DNA of 64,000 nt from Coenobita brevimanus (lineage: Eukaryota; Arthropoda; Malacostraca; Decapoda; Coenobitidae): NCBI GenBank assembly GCA_032717465.1, contig CM064658.1, forward strand, positions 3,476,501 to 3,540,500, read 5' to 3'. A model generated the notes under the pieces. The model was given only the letters and a program-made list of their open reading frames with translations, searched no databases and was not told the DNA's origin. Shown in pieces: positions 21,493-35,346 of the stretch (its first letter is position 1; each line of letters opens with the position of its first letter). Made by a program: the position numbers and the translations under genes.

Positions 21493-21899
21493 AATTTACC
21501 AGAAGAGAAGAGGAAATGGGAATATAGAAGGAAAGGACAGGGCCAGGTGTGTGGAGATGGGTCGTGATGTTCTTGTCGCAACAGAGAGGAAAGGAGGGGG
21601 TTGAGGAGGGATTTAGGGGGAGGGAGGGCATTGGAGACATGGAGGAAGGGTATGGAAGTGGCATTATGGAAGGGGACGTATGGGAATTGAGGAGGAAGTG
21701 GGAATATAGAAGTGAAGGACAGGGTCGAGTGTGTGATGAGAGAGAGAGAGAGAGGAACATTTCACAACCCTTACATTTCCCAACCATCTGTTTGGATGGT
21801 GAGGGCGGACCGAGGAGAGCCAGGTCTTAGAGATTCTGGCATGTTCAAAACTTCGCCTCAGATTTTGTGGATTTTGGTATTTGGCTGTATATTGTGTCT

Positions 21900-21917
21900 T
21901 TATTTTCTGTCTCTGTC

Positions 21918-21994
<77 letters not shown>

Positions 21995-22084
21995 TTTTTC
22001 CCACCTCTCTTTTTTCCTCTTCCTCTGCCTCTTTCCTCACCCCTCTCTCTCCCTCTTTTCCAGTATTTCGTGTCTCTCTCTCTT

Positions 22085-22138
<54 letters not shown>

Positions 22139-22140
22139 TA
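21900..22140. repeat. (GTCT)n and (CT)n tracts
   Basis: (GTCT)n at about 21918-21963 passes into (CT)n to 21991. A further (CT)n lies at 22076-22133. Confidence 0.9.
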
Positions 22141-22249
22141 CCATTTTTATTGCTTTTTCTCCTCATTATTTTTCCTCTCCTCCTCTCTCCTCACTTCTTC
22201 TCTCCACCCTCTCCCTCTCCTTTACTCACTCCAACCTACTTTATTTAGC

Positions 22250-22482
22250 TGAGAGGGAGTATAAGAATTTAGAAACCTTATTATTATCACCATTAGCCCT
22301 CTCATGATCAAGACAGCTCTAGTTCTCTATTACAGTTAACGCCAAACTATTTTATTCATATTAAAGTGTGTTCTAGGAGCCTATTAACCGATAGCTCTTC
22401 TTACTTTTATTTTTTTACGTGTGATAAATAGCATAAGTACGAAGGAATATTTTGGGCATACAACACGCATTTCTACTGTTGG

Positions 22483-22525
<43 letters not shown>

Positions 22526-24214
22526 GTTTGTGGTGGATGTGGAAGTGTGGTGTAGTGTGGTGCGCGTAGTTGCAGTGCAGTGAAGGGTGTTGTGGAGAGG
22601 AGAGGGACGCCTTCACGTGGTGGCACTGATGTATCTAGGCGGCTTCACCCCCTTCCTATACCCAAAAAGTCTCAGATGAACCTGGGGCTACTACTACTAC
22701 TCCTATTTCTACTACTACTACTACTACTACTGCTACTACTACTACTACTTTGCTAGCCATAAAGGAAATACGTTTTCTTCAGACTACTTCTATAGAAAAT
22801 GGATGTCACTGGGCTATATGAAGGGGAAACTATAACCTATATTTGCCAAATCTCCAAACCTTCCCAACTACCCCATCTTTATACCCATCCCATACCCAAC
22901 CCCCATACCCTCCATCTCCTTTCCTCCCTATTTCCAAGACGCTTCCACTTCCCTCCCTCTCCACACCTCCAATATCCCTCTCACCTTCCTGCCCCTCCAC
23001 CTCTAAATATTCCTCTCCATATTACTCTCATTTCCCTCCCTCCATACACTCTCCACTCCTCCGGTATACTTCTCATTTCCATTTCTCTCCACCTTTGGTT
23101 TTTCCTCCACCCACTCCTCTCCACCTCCCTCCTTCCTTGTCCTTCACTTCCTTCCTTCTCCACCATAACCTTCCTCTTCCCTCCCTATTCTGTTTCAACC
23201 TCTCCCTTCCATACCCTCCCATTTCACTCCCATTCCCTGACTCGTCCTCCTTGCATCTTTTTCCTCCTTACTTCCCTTCTCCTCTACCCTCCAGTATCTC
23301 TCCTCTTGCCTCTTCCCTCCCTCTTCCCTCCCTCTCACTCTTCCCTCCTCTCTCCCTCTTCCCTCCCTCCTCTGTTTCCCTTCCTGGCATGATCCGTCCA
23401 CACACCCGACCCTCTCACACCAACACAGTCACTCAGCCTTCACGCAACACAGGGGCTCTGGGTGTTGTAACCAAGGAGACGCGTGGAAGGGGTTTTGACA
23501 CGGAAGACCAAGAGGGAAAGTGGTACAGAGAGAGAGAACTAATGAGGAAATGGTAAGCTTCCTTGAATCACATCCACACAGCCACATCCACACCCAAACA
23601 GACCCGCACACACCCACCATCGCCCAACCCACACACACAGGTCTAGTTCCAGCCCACACCCACACGCACAGTTCTAGTTCCAGCCCACACCCACGCCCAC
23701 AGTTCTAATTCCAGGCCACACACACACCCACACCCACACCCCAAATCATACCCACACAGCCTCAAGCGCACCTATCCACATCTTCTATCATGATCTCACC
23801 CACACACTACACTACATCAATAAATCTTCAAATGCAACTTCCCAGGCACACACCCACACTCACATCCACATTCATACCCACACCCACAATTCTAGCTCCA
23901 CCCACATCCACATCCACATTTACACTATCAGTCCCACTTACATTACTAGCCTTACCCACACTCCAAGCGTCGCCCATAACTCTACCCACACCCACATCCA
24001 CACTCACACACACACACAGCCACACACATCCCCACTCACACATACTTCCACCCCACAGCACACCCACACCAGCATCCCCTTCTCCCCCACACTTACACCC
24101 ACACTCCCACACACACCTACACCTACACCCTCACCCACATCCACAACAAGACGAGGACAAACCGCAACAGGTGAGTCCTTAATGGAGAATGTTCCTAACC
24201 CATTCAGGTCTGAC

Positions 24215-24256
<42 letters not shown>

Positions 24257-24900
24257 AAAAAAAAAAAAAAAAAAAAAAGAGAGAGAAAGAAAGAAAACGA
24301 AAATATCATGTGCCCTTGACTAAAACAGACGTGTTATAAGCCTCTCCTAAGCTTGATACAGTCGTTCCATATTAACTAGAATAAGCAAAGAAAAAATCAG
24401 AGGGGCACTCAGTGGAGCGCATCTCTCCGGCAAGGCGAACGTATTTTCCAAACCGCTCTTTATAATGGGTTAGGTTCTCTCATCACTGATTAGGGTTTCG
24501 CAAAAAAGTGTTTTCCGAATCCAGAATCTGTAATACGATTCGGATTGGTGCCAAAAGTTAATCGAAAGTTCTCTGGGACATGAACTATCTACCCACAAAA
24601 TTTGGTCCAAATATCTTTTTTAGTTTTTGAGTAATCCTGCTAACACACAAACAAACTCACAAATAAACAACCAGGGGTGAAAACATACCTCCTTGTCGAA
24701 GAGAAAAAGTCCTCAGGTGAAGGTCATTCTTAAATAATTCGTGACTTCGTGTTCTGTTTTCTCTTAATGCATTTTACTTACCGGTTTATTTATTTATTTA
24801 TTTATATTCATCTATCTGACCCAGTCCAAACCTCCACCATCATACCGGACACAAGAAGAAGGACGTTCCTGAGATAACTTTAGCATTTCCATTAATTTTT
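22250..24900. other. Gene-poor stretch: simple repeats and C/T-rich DNA
   Basis: It contains (ATT)n 22484-22526, (CTA)n 22687-22750, C/T-rich low-complexity DNA 22850-23390, a degenerate CCCACACCCACAC array 23570-24160, (CT)n plus poly-A 24218-24278, and an element related to the one at 19.8-20.4 kb (24420-24720). Long ORFs here are Ser/Pro/His-only and were not called. A donor-like CAACAG/GTGAGT at about 24165-24177 has no partner. Confidence 0.7.
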
Positions 24901-25092
24901 TCCTACTACCCCCTGGCCATTTTATTCAATTTTAATCTAGAGTATTTATTTACTTATTTATTTTTTACTGGAGGGGTTAGATCTGACGTTCGTTAATCCC
25001 TACGTGCAAGAAGTCCTCTCCCCAAAGCTGAATAAAATCGTCTGGCAGTAGCAATAAGAGTCAAAAATACGTCTTCGTACTGAATGGGTTCA
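24880..25092. mobile_element. Fold-back element P1, copy with a clear right end
   Basis: The right arm AGCTGAATAAAATCGTCTGG begins at 25026, followed by the outer end ACGTCTTCGTACTGAATGGG. The left arm (about 24910-24945) is diverged. A (CT)n tract (25113-25182) follows. Confidence 0.5.
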
Positions 25093-25110
25093 GGTGAGTA
25101 TACGTGTGGT

Positions 25111-25186
<76 letters not shown>

Positions 25187-26027
25187 AATAACCATCTAAG
25201 TCGCAACACCCTCGGGAACAAGACGCTTAACACCATGCAGGAATGAGTAAAAATTAGCATGTAAAAATAAATTGACAAGTGCAGGGTGAAAAATATTAAC
25301 ACAACAGAGCAATGACACGAGGAAGCGTTACAAAAAACGGGTTCACCAGGAAGTATATGGGGAATGAGGAGGGGAAATGAGGGCTAAACCAAATGGCAGG
25401 GTGATGTAGGGTGAATGACTTTGGATATTGGGAAAAAAGGGTGAGATATTGATAGCAACAGGATGAGAAGTGAGGGTGAAGCACTGACGTAAATTAGACA
25501 GTGAGCCAGGGTGTCTAAAGGGAGCGATGAATGAAGAGTCACCCTAAAAGTCTGAAGGGAGAGTTGCTGAGGCGAGAGAGCGCTTCGGAAAACGCAGGGT
25601 GTGGTAACTTTGGTGGCTGTGCAGTGGGTTCCCGTTGAAAGCATGCGCCGGGTGAGGGTGGGGTGCTTGCCGTATGTGTGTTTTCGTAGTGCCGGAGACG
25701 ATGGAATGTTGCTCGGCTTCAGTGCCCTAATCTAGGTCCTCCGTTGCCCCAGGATTTACTAGAGAGTCGCCTTGGACATGGAGAGACGGACAGCACAGAG
25801 ACGAGGGCGGAAGGAGATAAAACGAGAGGGAACGTCGGGGTTGGGAGGCATCTTTGAAAACGCTGGTGATAAGGACGGAGAGGTTTTCAGAGAGAAGAAA
25901 GTCAGGAGCAGCGATCAGGGAATATATTTCACAGAGTGGTTTCTCCTGTGGTTTTCATTAGTCAGTGAGGAAAGAAAAGAAAACTGGAAGAATCAGTGAG
26001 AGAATATAAACAACACCAGGCGAGTAA

Positions 26028-26225
26028 GCAATGGAGAATAAGAGAGTGGCTAGGAGAGTGCACGTGAGGGAGGTGGAGGGGGAAAGGAGAGGGAGACCAA
26101 TGATAAGATGGAGGGGCGAGATATATTTGGCAGGGAGGTGTGAGGTGCAGGGAGGGCAGCCAAACGACAGACGACAGAGCGACGTTGAGGCGATTAAAGC
26201 ATCTGGTTATAGAAAGAGAGAGATA
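26028..26225 (+). mobile_element. LINE 3' end remnant
   Basis: A diverged copy of the same element as 63035-63316. The frame at 26031 keeps RVHVREVEGERRGRP.IRW. It is followed by a decayed form of the terminal ATTAA.GCGTCTGG block. Confidence 0.6.
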
Positions 26226-26340
26226 CTGGTAAAAAGCTACGTGTGGACAAAAGATCAACCACTTCTAAAAAATGAGAGGTGACCGACAACCAGTGGAGTA
26301 GATTCTTATGTATTCGTCTTATTTCAGTTGCATTCGTCTT

Positions 26341-26583
26341 TCACCTCCAGGTATCTGATGAACACTTGATCTCTAGAGTTTTTTCGTCCTCGGGCACACC
26401 TCCTCGAAATGTGACTGGCAAGGGGAAACGAGGCACAAAGTTGGCTGTTTCACTAAGAGAGTCTGAACTTTGGGCAAACCCGGTGCTATGCCTCTTCTTG
26501 GCGGTCACGTGTTTCAGGCTGAGAGGAGAAGTGCGTGAGACATGTACGAAGTGGTTTAGCGATGACGAAAGTACTAGAAACAT
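26341..26583 (-). CDS. Unassigned ORF, possibly repeat-derived
   Basis: An 80-residue ATG-started frame with ordinary codon use (reading MFLVLSSSLNHFVHVSRTSP at the start and KCSSDTWR at the end). It lies just downstream of a LINE remnant, and the opposite strand is also open. No signal peptide, splice partner or domain is visible. It could be a decayed transposon fragment. Confidence 0.2.
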   Translation of the reverse strand: MFLVLSSSLNHFVHVSRTSPLSLKHVTAKKRHSTGFAQSSDSLSETANFVPRFPLPVTFRGGVPEDEKTLEIKCSSDTWR

Positions 26584-26599
26584 CCTTTTTTTTTAGAGT

Positions 26600-28293
26600 C
26601 TGTTGATCCCATAAGTAACATGAGCATAATACCTAACCCTGATTAACTTATACAACGAAAATAATGTCGATAATAAGGGTAAACAATGTGAAAAAGGAAG
26701 TAAGTTGGCACATCCACCTACTACCCACCCTCCTCTCGTCCAATCCAGGGAGCGGTTGCCTACTGAGACCAAAAGAGATGCATATTTCTTTCTTTTTTAC
26801 ATGGTTAGTAAAGATAATTTTCTAGTGAACGAGGCTTTAGGTATTGTTTCCTGTTCCCGCTACTTCTGACTCCTTAACTTTTCTCTGAGATACTGTGGTT
26901 CTGAAAAATCGTCTCCCTTCCTTTACTCCCTCCATTCTTCTCCCCATCTCCACCCTTCCCCTCCCCCCTCCACTTCTCTCCCCCTCTCCACCCTTCCTCT
27001 TTCCTCTAACCCTTCCCCTTCCCCTTCCCCTTCCCCTTCCACTCCTCTCCCTCTCCTCTCTCCTCCATTCCTCCCCCTTCATCCCCCCACATTCTACGCC
27101 ATTCTCTCCTGTGCTACTCTCGTCAGCGTTCGTGCTCCTTGCTTGCGTGTGTCAGTACTCCTTATTACGACCTCCAGACTCCTCAGCTGAGTACTGAAGG
27201 CTTTTCTTTCACGTTCCTTCGTCGCTGAGTTGGTATGTATAGCTTTGAGAGTTGTTCCTTGAGATTAGGTAGATTAATGGGCTCGTCAAAGATGCTATAG
27301 AAAGACTTAGAAATATTGATTCAGTACTATTGTTTGATCATTTGAACTTGAGATGATGACGATGATGATGATGATGATGATAATGATGCTAAGTGATGAT
27401 AATGATGCTAACTGATGCTGATGCTGATGATCGTGCTAATGATATATACCTTAGATTTCTTATCTTTTTTTTTTTTTTTGGTTTGTGTGTAAAGTGAGTG
27501 TTCTTGACTTGGTTTGCGTGTAAAGTGGGTGTTCTAGGCTTGGTTTGCGTGTAAAGTGAGTGTTCTTGACTTGGTTTGCGTGTAAAGTGAGTGTTCTTGA
27601 CTTGGTTTGCGTGTAAAGTGAGTGTTCTTGACTTGGTTTGTGTGTAAAGTGAATGTTTTAGACTTGGTTTGCGTGTAACGTGAGTCCTAGAATAACTATC
27701 GTCAAAAACACGCATATCCTCATCTTTTAAAAGCCTGTTGCAATGATAACCTGTTAGAATACAAAATACAGGCTTGCTTTACGTGAATGCGAGTTTTCCT
27801 AGATTTTTATCGTATCCCTTGGTAAAATAGAAAGAAAACGACTGTAAACTAGCTCAGATTTAAAGGGTATACAGTTTACCACACGCATCCCGTTTTCTGC
27901 AAGTGATCCGAATGATAGAAAACGTGAGATATATGACTTTTTCTCCTTTCCCTCTCATTCCCTCTTCCTTCCCCCTCCCCTTCCCTCCAGTACCCTTTCC
28001 TCCCCTCCCTCCCTTCCACCTCTTTTTGCCCTCCTTTACCTCTGCCTTTCTTCCTTCCTGCAAACTAATCTTTTCCTTCTACAACATACTTCGGTTTTTT
28101 CTTAGTCCTCCCTCTTTTCAAACCCCCCCACCTCTTCTGCCTACACCTCTTTCTGTATCTCCCCTCCTCCACTCCCCTTCCCTCCCACATCCCTCTCTCT
28201 CTCCCCTACACTCCTACACCCCCTTGTCTCTCCCCCATTGCCCTCACCCTCCTCCTCTCTCCTCCAGATTTTACACACACACACACACAGATT

Positions 28294-28355
<62 letters not shown>

Positions 28356-28700
28356 GGGGCAGGATAGGCTGTCAGAACGGCAAATTGGGGCGTGAATGTG
28401 AAGGTGTGTTGAAGTTAGGGAGGGGAAGGAACGAGGGAACGGCCGGGGTGTGAGGGGAGGGAAAGAGGGGAAGTAGAGGGGAGGGGAGGGGAGGGGAGGG
28501 AAGTAGAGGGGAGGGGAAGGGAGGGGAGGGGAGGGGAGGTGAAGGGGAAGGAAGGGGAGAAAAACTACAGCAACATCACAGGCCTCGACAGAGCTTGAAA
28601 CATGGAACACTTCTGGAACACTTCTGGAACACTTATGGAACACTTCTGGAACACTTATGGAACACTTATTGTTTCCTCGAAGATTGAAATTTTTGAGAGA
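26600..28700. other. Gene-poor stretch with minisatellites
   Basis: It holds C/T-rich DNA 26920-27080, a 30-bp tandem array 27479-27680 (unit contains GTGTAAAGTGAGTGTTCTTG, about seven copies), C/T-rich DNA 27940-28260, (CA)n 28310-28353, (GGGGA)n 28440-28560, and a 12-bp array TGGAACACTTCT/TATG 28600-28665. No gene was seen. Confidence 0.75.
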
Positions 28701-28725
28701 ACCTCCACTACACCAAAATCTTAAT

Positions 28726-28838
<113 letters not shown>

Positions 28839-29398
28839 ATATCATATGAATTGATATTAACCAGCCGTATCCAGAAATAAATCGCTAAGGAAGAGGTGCT
28901 AGGGAGCTTAACCTTCGAGAATACGCACCCTAGGATGGACTCAGCTCAGTAAAATCGTCTGACTTTAACTGGAGGAAAAAAAAACGTAATCTGGGAGGGT
29001 TAATAAGTAATGAGAAGTTTTTACACATTAATAAAGATAGTAATATATATGCTTAATTATTTTAGGTAGAAAGGTAACTATAATTCCATCTCTTACGCTC
29101 TTCTCAAATTGTTCTTTCTATTCCTACGATTATATTACATTTCGCAATCTAATTCTCATTTATACGCATCCGTTCCGTGATGAGTCTAGAGGATATTGCC
29201 TCAGAACCGCTTTGTCTGTCTGTCTGTGTCTGTCAGTCTGAATGTAATCGTGTTTACCAAATCCGTGTGCTTATCTACCGTGTTCCAGTGTGATTAGGAG
29301 GCTTAACACCTCCGCCTTAGCGATTTATGGTCTGTATAGCACATTAACTTTCTCTCCTACTTACCTGTATTATTTAAAATCGACTTTCTTTGCACAGG

Positions 29399-29437
29399 TG
29401 TCACATCATTAACATCCCTCACGTAGAATTATACAGG
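29399..29437 (+). other. Possible 39-nt micro-exon or UTR exon
   Basis: An acceptor-like TTCTTTGCACAG and a donor-like TACAG/GTGAGA bound 39 nt that are open in one frame (CHIINIPHVELY). No neighbouring exon was found on this strand, so it may be chance. Confidence 0.15.
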
Positions 29438-29439
29438 TG

Positions 29440-30377
29440 AGAAGAACATGATTGGGCGCCTCCTTAGTTGACAAAATACATGGCCGTGTCTCCCACTTGA
29501 AATCTATTCATTCTCGTACTTTTTCTATAGATTTTCCGTTCATTACTTCTCTGCTTCATTCCTCCTCCTCTACTTTAGTTCTTCCTCTCCTCCTACACCC
29601 ACTTATATTTTTAATTTCCTTTGTCCATCGTCTGTTTTCACCTTGTTCCTCTCCTCCTTTGACTTTCACTCACACTTGGATTCTTTTCTCTCACTCGGCT
29701 TCGTACCACCTTCCCTTCTGCCTTCCCGTCTACATCCACTAATTCTCCCTAGCCATTCTCTTTTACCCCCTCTCTCCTTCCTTTCTCCTACATTCACACA
29801 TATTCTCTGTATATCTTATTTCTCCTTCCTTTCTGCCTTCCATCAATTTCAGTTTTTGTCATGTCACCCACTTATTTTCTAGCTTGCCCTCTTTTTTTCC
29901 CACTTACCCCTCTCCTTCTCTCACGTTTACAATTTCTCCCTCTCTTTCTTTCCTTCCTCCTTCCTTTCCTTTCCTTTACTCTTCCCCTCTGCCACTTTAA
30001 TATGTCTTCTTCCTACTTTTGCCTACTTCATTATTCATTTCTCATCTCTCTCTGCTTCCCACCAATTTTCCTTCCACCTTCCATCCATCCCTACTTACAA
30101 CCACTTTTTTTTTCACTCCTTCATTTACCACTTCCATTTCCTTCTTTCCCTCACCCCCTTCATCAATCTCTCTGTTTCCCCTTTCACTCCCCTCCATGTC
30201 TCACTTTTAACTGCCTCTCTCTTCTCACCGTGTCCTACCCGAATTTCTCTGCCCACTTCCTTTCACTTACCACTTCAAACTCCCTTCTCACTTGCCTCAT
30301 TTCCTTACTCACATTCTTCCAAATATGCTTACTTTTTCAAAATCATTCTCTCCTGCCTCCATACCACACATTTTCCA

Positions 30378-30414
<37 letters not shown>

Positions 30415-31280
30415 CCACCACCACCACCCCTTCACCACCACCACCTTCACCACCACCACCACCACCATCATCAACCACCACCACCACCACCTTCACCACC
30501 ACCACCACCACCACCATCATCAACCACCACCACCACCTTCACCATCACCACCACCATCATCATTATGTTTTCTATCTGCAACTCTCATTTACCACCTCTA
30601 ATTTCCCCCTTCCTGTCGCTTTACCTGGCCCTTCCCCTCTCCCTTCCTTCCCCCACGTCACCCAACACCTCCCGCCACACCATTACACACACAAGGAGTA
30701 CAAACGAAGCCACTTAGTACAACCAAACCTCAAAGAGACAGCCATTACGCACGGACAGGTAGACCGAGTTTTTGAGGGAGAAAAAGGGTGTCAGGACGAA
30801 GGTAGACAGTGGCAGCATCATTAACAAGACAGGTGAGTCATTAGGTAACTGTTACATGATCGGGACAACTCCAGCACTGTGTTCCACTTACAGGAAGACG
30901 GTTTTATTCATCCGAGAGTCAAAGCCCCCTCCCTTAAGCCCCCAAATCATCCTGATATGACACTGTAAAGCCAAAAAAAAACAGCTTTTCGTCAAGAGTA
31001 GTAAAATAATAAAGTCACTGGGTTTTGTTAAGGACTAAATAGTAATAAGTTCATTTATATCCTTATCTTCAGTTTTTTTTTTTTTTTGGGGGGGGGCTAT
31101 AGTTTTTTTTTTTTCGTGGTTTTCCTTATAATACACCCCTTGTCAATTCTCATGTGCTGTGTATACGGCTCAGCCTGCTGATATGGGTGTGGGAGTGAGA
31201 TGAAATGTGGCTGCCAGCGACATGTTAATCTTCACGGACTGTAAATGAGCCACTGATATGCATTTAGCAGTAGTAGTAGT
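29440..31280. other. Pyrimidine-rich and (CAC/CAT)n stretch without a gene
   Basis: T/C-rich low-complexity DNA (29520-30350), then (CAT)n 30378-30410 and mixed CAC/CAT 30411-30565. A donor-like GACAG/GTGAGT near 30827-30838 is unpaired. Long open frames are Leu/Ser/Phe-only. Confidence 0.7.
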
Positions 31281-31289
31281 AGTAGTAGT

Positions 31290-31444
31290 GGGGGACAGGG
31301 CGACAAGGAGGCGATTTGTTTGTGGCCACCCCTCACGGGATTAAGGCGTCTGGCTATAGATGGATAGATAGATATTGGCAGACAAGTGAGAAAGTGAGAG
31401 AGCGTCGTGGTGGTGGTGTGAATGACCTAGAAAACATTTGGGTC

Positions 31445-31501
<57 letters not shown>
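31290..31501 (+). mobile_element. LINE 3' end remnant followed by (CT)n
   Basis: 31290-31373 is the last ~85 bp of the element (GGCGATTTGTTTGTGGCCAC, ATTAAGGCGTCTGGC) with a GATAGATA tail. (CT)n follows at 31441-31501. Confidence 0.75.
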
Positions 31502-31509
31502 AGGTATGG

Positions 31510-32203
31510 TAATTCTGACATGACGGTAACTGATCATACTATTACCCTGTCAATAAAGCAGGCTGTGAAAATTTTTAGCTCATCAGGTAATTCATGGCAC
31601 TATCCTCACCTGTATGGCATCAATTAAGCACAGTAATGGTCACCAAATGTACTCAAATGTAATGTGTACAGCGATTGAACATTAGGTATGAATATTGTAA
31701 AGAGGATTTTTATTAACAATGATTACAGCTGTTCATTTATTTTATTATGTGCAAAACATTAAACACGTGCATTTGGATGTGCTCGTATTCATGACTGTAA
31801 ATGCCTGTACCTGGATTGTTTGCACGTAAATGGATGTAAATGAGTGTGCATGAACCTGAATGAGCGTGTTTTAATCTAATGCAAAAACCCGTATGATAAA
31901 CCCACTCACCAATTAACCACCATATCCCCGTAATTTACGTCAATAGATGGTGAATTAGCAGGAAAGTTTTAACCCTTACCCAACGCGAAGGAGGTGACAG
32001 GTACAAGAACGGAATATTTTCTTTTAACACTCAGGCGCCTATGTCTCACTTCTCAGCTGAATAATATCGTCTGGGGCTGGATTAGGATGCTAGAGTTGTC
32101 CTGAGCGTGAGAGGATTAGTGGTGACATTTAATAACCCTGTTCCTTTTTTTTTATAGGTCGAATGTAATTAAGGATATTTGTGTATTTTTGTGAGACTGA
32201 AAG

Positions 32204-32249
<46 letters not shown>

Positions 32250-32296
32250 AATGAGGAGGAGGAGGACGGTAGTAACTGACACTGAACACACACACA

Positions 32297-32382
<86 letters not shown>

Positions 32383-33220
32383 ACTTTGATGCCACAAAAC
32401 TTTGCAATCACATTCTCATAACCTCATCTGATATCCCAGCAGCACTACATCCCTACTACCGTTGCTGCTGTGATCAAATTAGCCAGCAGACAGGACACTT
32501 AGACAGCACAATGACACCGCACCTTAATTTTGACTTTGGTGTGTGATCTTGTACCAAAACAGAATAATCTTTCCATCCCTCAGACACGGTGTACCTGCGA
32601 ATTTTTTGTCCAAAGTCAGGGAAGTCATGAGAAGACCTCGCCTGAACTTCACCTCTGACCCCCTGACCCGTGACCTTTGACCTTTAATCAATCTGTACCA
32701 TAATCGAATATATTCCCCCCACACCCAGGTATAATGTACAATATGTGCTAAGTTACATTCGAGTCAAATTAAGCAGTGAGATTTTAACACGTTCACCCAA
32801 GCATATACAGAGCACATACATACAGATACATACACAAATACATATAAATGCATACACACATACGAATACATAAACACATATACACAGATACATATACACA
32901 TAAATATAGATACGTACATACATATAGATACATACTCACATACATATAGATACATACACACATATACACACAACACATACATTGTTACATACACATAAAC
33001 ATACAAACATACACACACATACCAACTCCACTACAACACCTGTGTTTTGGGTGTGGCTAACGAGCAGAGAATTACAGGATAATAATTTAATTCCACCTCC
33101 ATGATTTCCTTTTGTGTGGGTCGACTAATTGGTGGAGCATAACAAGGTGCAATCATTTTACCTGTCGATGATGGGAAAATCAGAGATAGATATGAGATAG
33201 ATATTATTTACTTTACGTCT
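31510..33220. other. Gene-poor stretch: half fold-back, (GAT)n, (CA)n, TACATA-type repeat
   Basis: It includes a P1 half at 32055-32074, (ATG)n 32203-32250, (CA)n 32285-32380 and a degenerate ACATACACA/ATACATATA array 32810-33020. No coding signal. Confidence 0.75.
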
Positions 33221-33223
33221 TTA

Positions 33224-33371
33224 GGGGGGAGATGGAGGGATGGAGTGGAGAGGTATATGAGAGAGGGGGGTGTGAGCTGGGAGCAGGGCAGTGAAATGGC
33301 GGGGGACAGGGAGACATGGAGGCGATTTGTTTCTGGCCACCCCTTACAGGATTAAGGCGTCTGGCAGTAAA
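33224..33371 (+). mobile_element. LINE 3' end, well-preserved short copy
   Basis: About 148 bp nearly identical to 63158-63300: the segment coding W.DGVERYMREG.V.WEQG.EMAGD and the terminal TTAAGGCGTCTGGCA block. The higher similarity between these two copies suggests fairly recent insertion. Confidence 0.75.
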
Positions 33372-33379
33372 TAGCATTA

Positions 33380-34258
33380 GTGGATAGTCTTTAGCTATAT
33401 ACAGGAATTTATTGGTGAATGAAGGAAAATACTCCAATCTGAGGGGAAACAAAGCATATCTACCTGCCGGCCTGAAGGTGTCGTGTGTAGGTGTTCAACG
33501 AGGCAGGTATGATTAATGATGAGGTGTGGACATGGGGATAAAGGGATGTAACGAACGGCCAATCCCCTATTTCCCCCTTTTGAGGTGTAGGGGCCCGAGG
33601 CAAGAGGGGTAAAATAAAAAAAAAGGGGTGGAGTGAGTGGCGGAGCTGGTGGTGTGGAGTGGATGGAGTGATGGTTGAAGTGTGTCGGATGGTATGAGAG
33701 ATTTGGATGAGTTGGGATGGATGGCTGAGGTGGATGGGAAGGGATGAATAGGGTGGTTGGAGTGGATAGGTTGGGGTGGAGTTGATACGAGTGGATAAAA
33801 TGGACTGAACTGGTGGAAGTGGCTGGAAAGGTGACAGGTAGGTCGAATCGCATGGGCCTGAAGATATCCATTTCATCCTCTCCACGCATAACAAAAACAA
33901 TAACATATAGAACAAGAACACAGGCACACCACGTTCTTGCACACCTGACGCTAAATAACACAGGTAAAACTAATTAATGGAAACAACCTGGAAGAACTCG
34001 CAGAATAACTTATGAAAATTCGTCACTCCATCTTCGTTCTACCCACACCACCATCAGCCTTGGTTATTAAAAAAAAAAAAAAAAAACGCGCCAGAAGTTA
34101 TATTTAAAAAGGAAAAACTCTAAAACTGGCCTGCCACTCCACTCTCAATGACGCGGCCTGTAGTTGGAAAAGAAAAAGAGGAAAAGGAGAAATAAAGACC
34201 TGATAATATTTTTCTCGTTACAGCTTAATGCAGAAGTAATTATGTTGTTTTTATCCAC

Positions 34259-34354
<96 letters not shown>

Positions 34355-34639
34355 GTTATTCAAGCCCTCCCACACTCTCTCTCTCCTCCCTTCTCCCCTT
34401 TCGACTTTTTCTTTTCCCTCTCTTCTTACGTTTCTTAATCCCTTTCCCTCCCTCTGCTCCTTCTCTCTCCCTCTTCTCCCTCTCCTCTCCCTCTCAATCT
34501 CCCATTCCCTCCCTCTCTCCAGTATCCCTCTCCTCACTCTCTTTCCCCAATTTTATTTATTTCCATTTCTGCCTTCCTTGCATCCCCTTCCATGTCCCTC
34601 TACCAAACCATGTCACTCAGTTCACTACCCTACCAACGC

Positions 34640-34716
<77 letters not shown>

Positions 34717-35123
34717 CCCCTCAGTCCCCCAACACACAGCAGAACCCCCCTCAGTCCCCCAACACAAAAGAACCCATCCAGTCCCCCACACATCAGAGCT
34801 CCCCCCAGTCCCCCACACACGACAGAACCCATCCAGTCCCCCCACACATCAGAGCTCCCCCCAGTCCCCCACACACAACAGAACCCCCCCCAGACCCCCA
34901 CACACAACAGAACCCATCCAGCCCCCCCCCCTACACACCTGTATTTGCACCTCTCCACCATACGCAGGGTAACTATGATAAATATTTACTGCTTCTGCTA
35001 TGGCGTCTGGGGTGACGGAGTGGCAGTCCTGTCTTTCCCCAAACGCTTGTCGATTGTGCATTTAACCCTCTTAGGATGATGGTGGCCGTGTACCTGCGTC
35101 GCTGTGTACTTGTAATTACACAC

Positions 35124-35172
<49 letters not shown>

Positions 35173-35210
35173 CTGATTAGGTTCGTTGCTTCTCACCTGA
35201 GTTACTTGAG
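33380..35210. other. Gene-poor stretch with (CA)n and C-rich minisatellite
   Basis: A GGATGGGTTGGAG-type degenerate array 33640-33830, poly-A near 34070, (CA)n 34255-34352 and 34643-34713, a C-rich array of about 35-40-bp units 34713-34935 (CAGTCCCCCACACA, AGAACCCATCCAG), and (CA)n 35119-35171. The minus-strand frame at 33840-33961 has a hydrophobic stretch but no ATG. Confidence 0.7.
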
Positions 35211-35216
35211 CTGGTT

Positions 35217-35277
<61 letters not shown>

Positions 35278-35346
35278 TCTCTCAATCTTTAGACAATTTT
35301 ATTCACCACAGGATAGAGTTTTCAGACTTAAGGTGATTGACAGAAC

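Larger units (their letters stand above)
20890..21735. repeat. Purine-rich tandem repeat of about 185 bp, interrupted
   Basis: Copies begin near 20897, 21077 and 21550, each with GTGTGGAGATG.GT.GTGAT, a GAGGAGGGGGTT block and GGTATGGAAGTGG. Between the second and third copies lies about 250 bp of unrelated DNA that starts at a perfect palindrome (21225-21276). Confidence 0.75.

Noticed and set aside
22799..23556. Pro/Ser/Leu-rich frames of about 200 residues
   Set aside because: Pyrimidine-rich DNA is stop-poor in three frames. No signal peptide, splice sites or repeats with codon structure were seen.
27389..27715. Minus-strand frame with THFTRKPSQEHSLY repeats
   Set aside because: It follows from a 30-bp tandem array, which is divisible by three and stop-free; nothing else supports a gene.
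29861..30601. 246-residue Leu/Ser/Phe-rich frame
   Set aside because: Low-complexity T/C DNA running into (CAC)n. The hydrophobic look comes from CTT/TTC codons.
33395..33961. Minus-strand frame with a hydrophobic start near 33,900
   Set aside because: No ATG and no convincing donor. The rest is a GGATGG-type minisatellite read in antisense.
34164..35015. 283-residue Thr/His frame
   Set aside because: It spans two (CA)n tracts and a C-rich array, with no evidence of translation.
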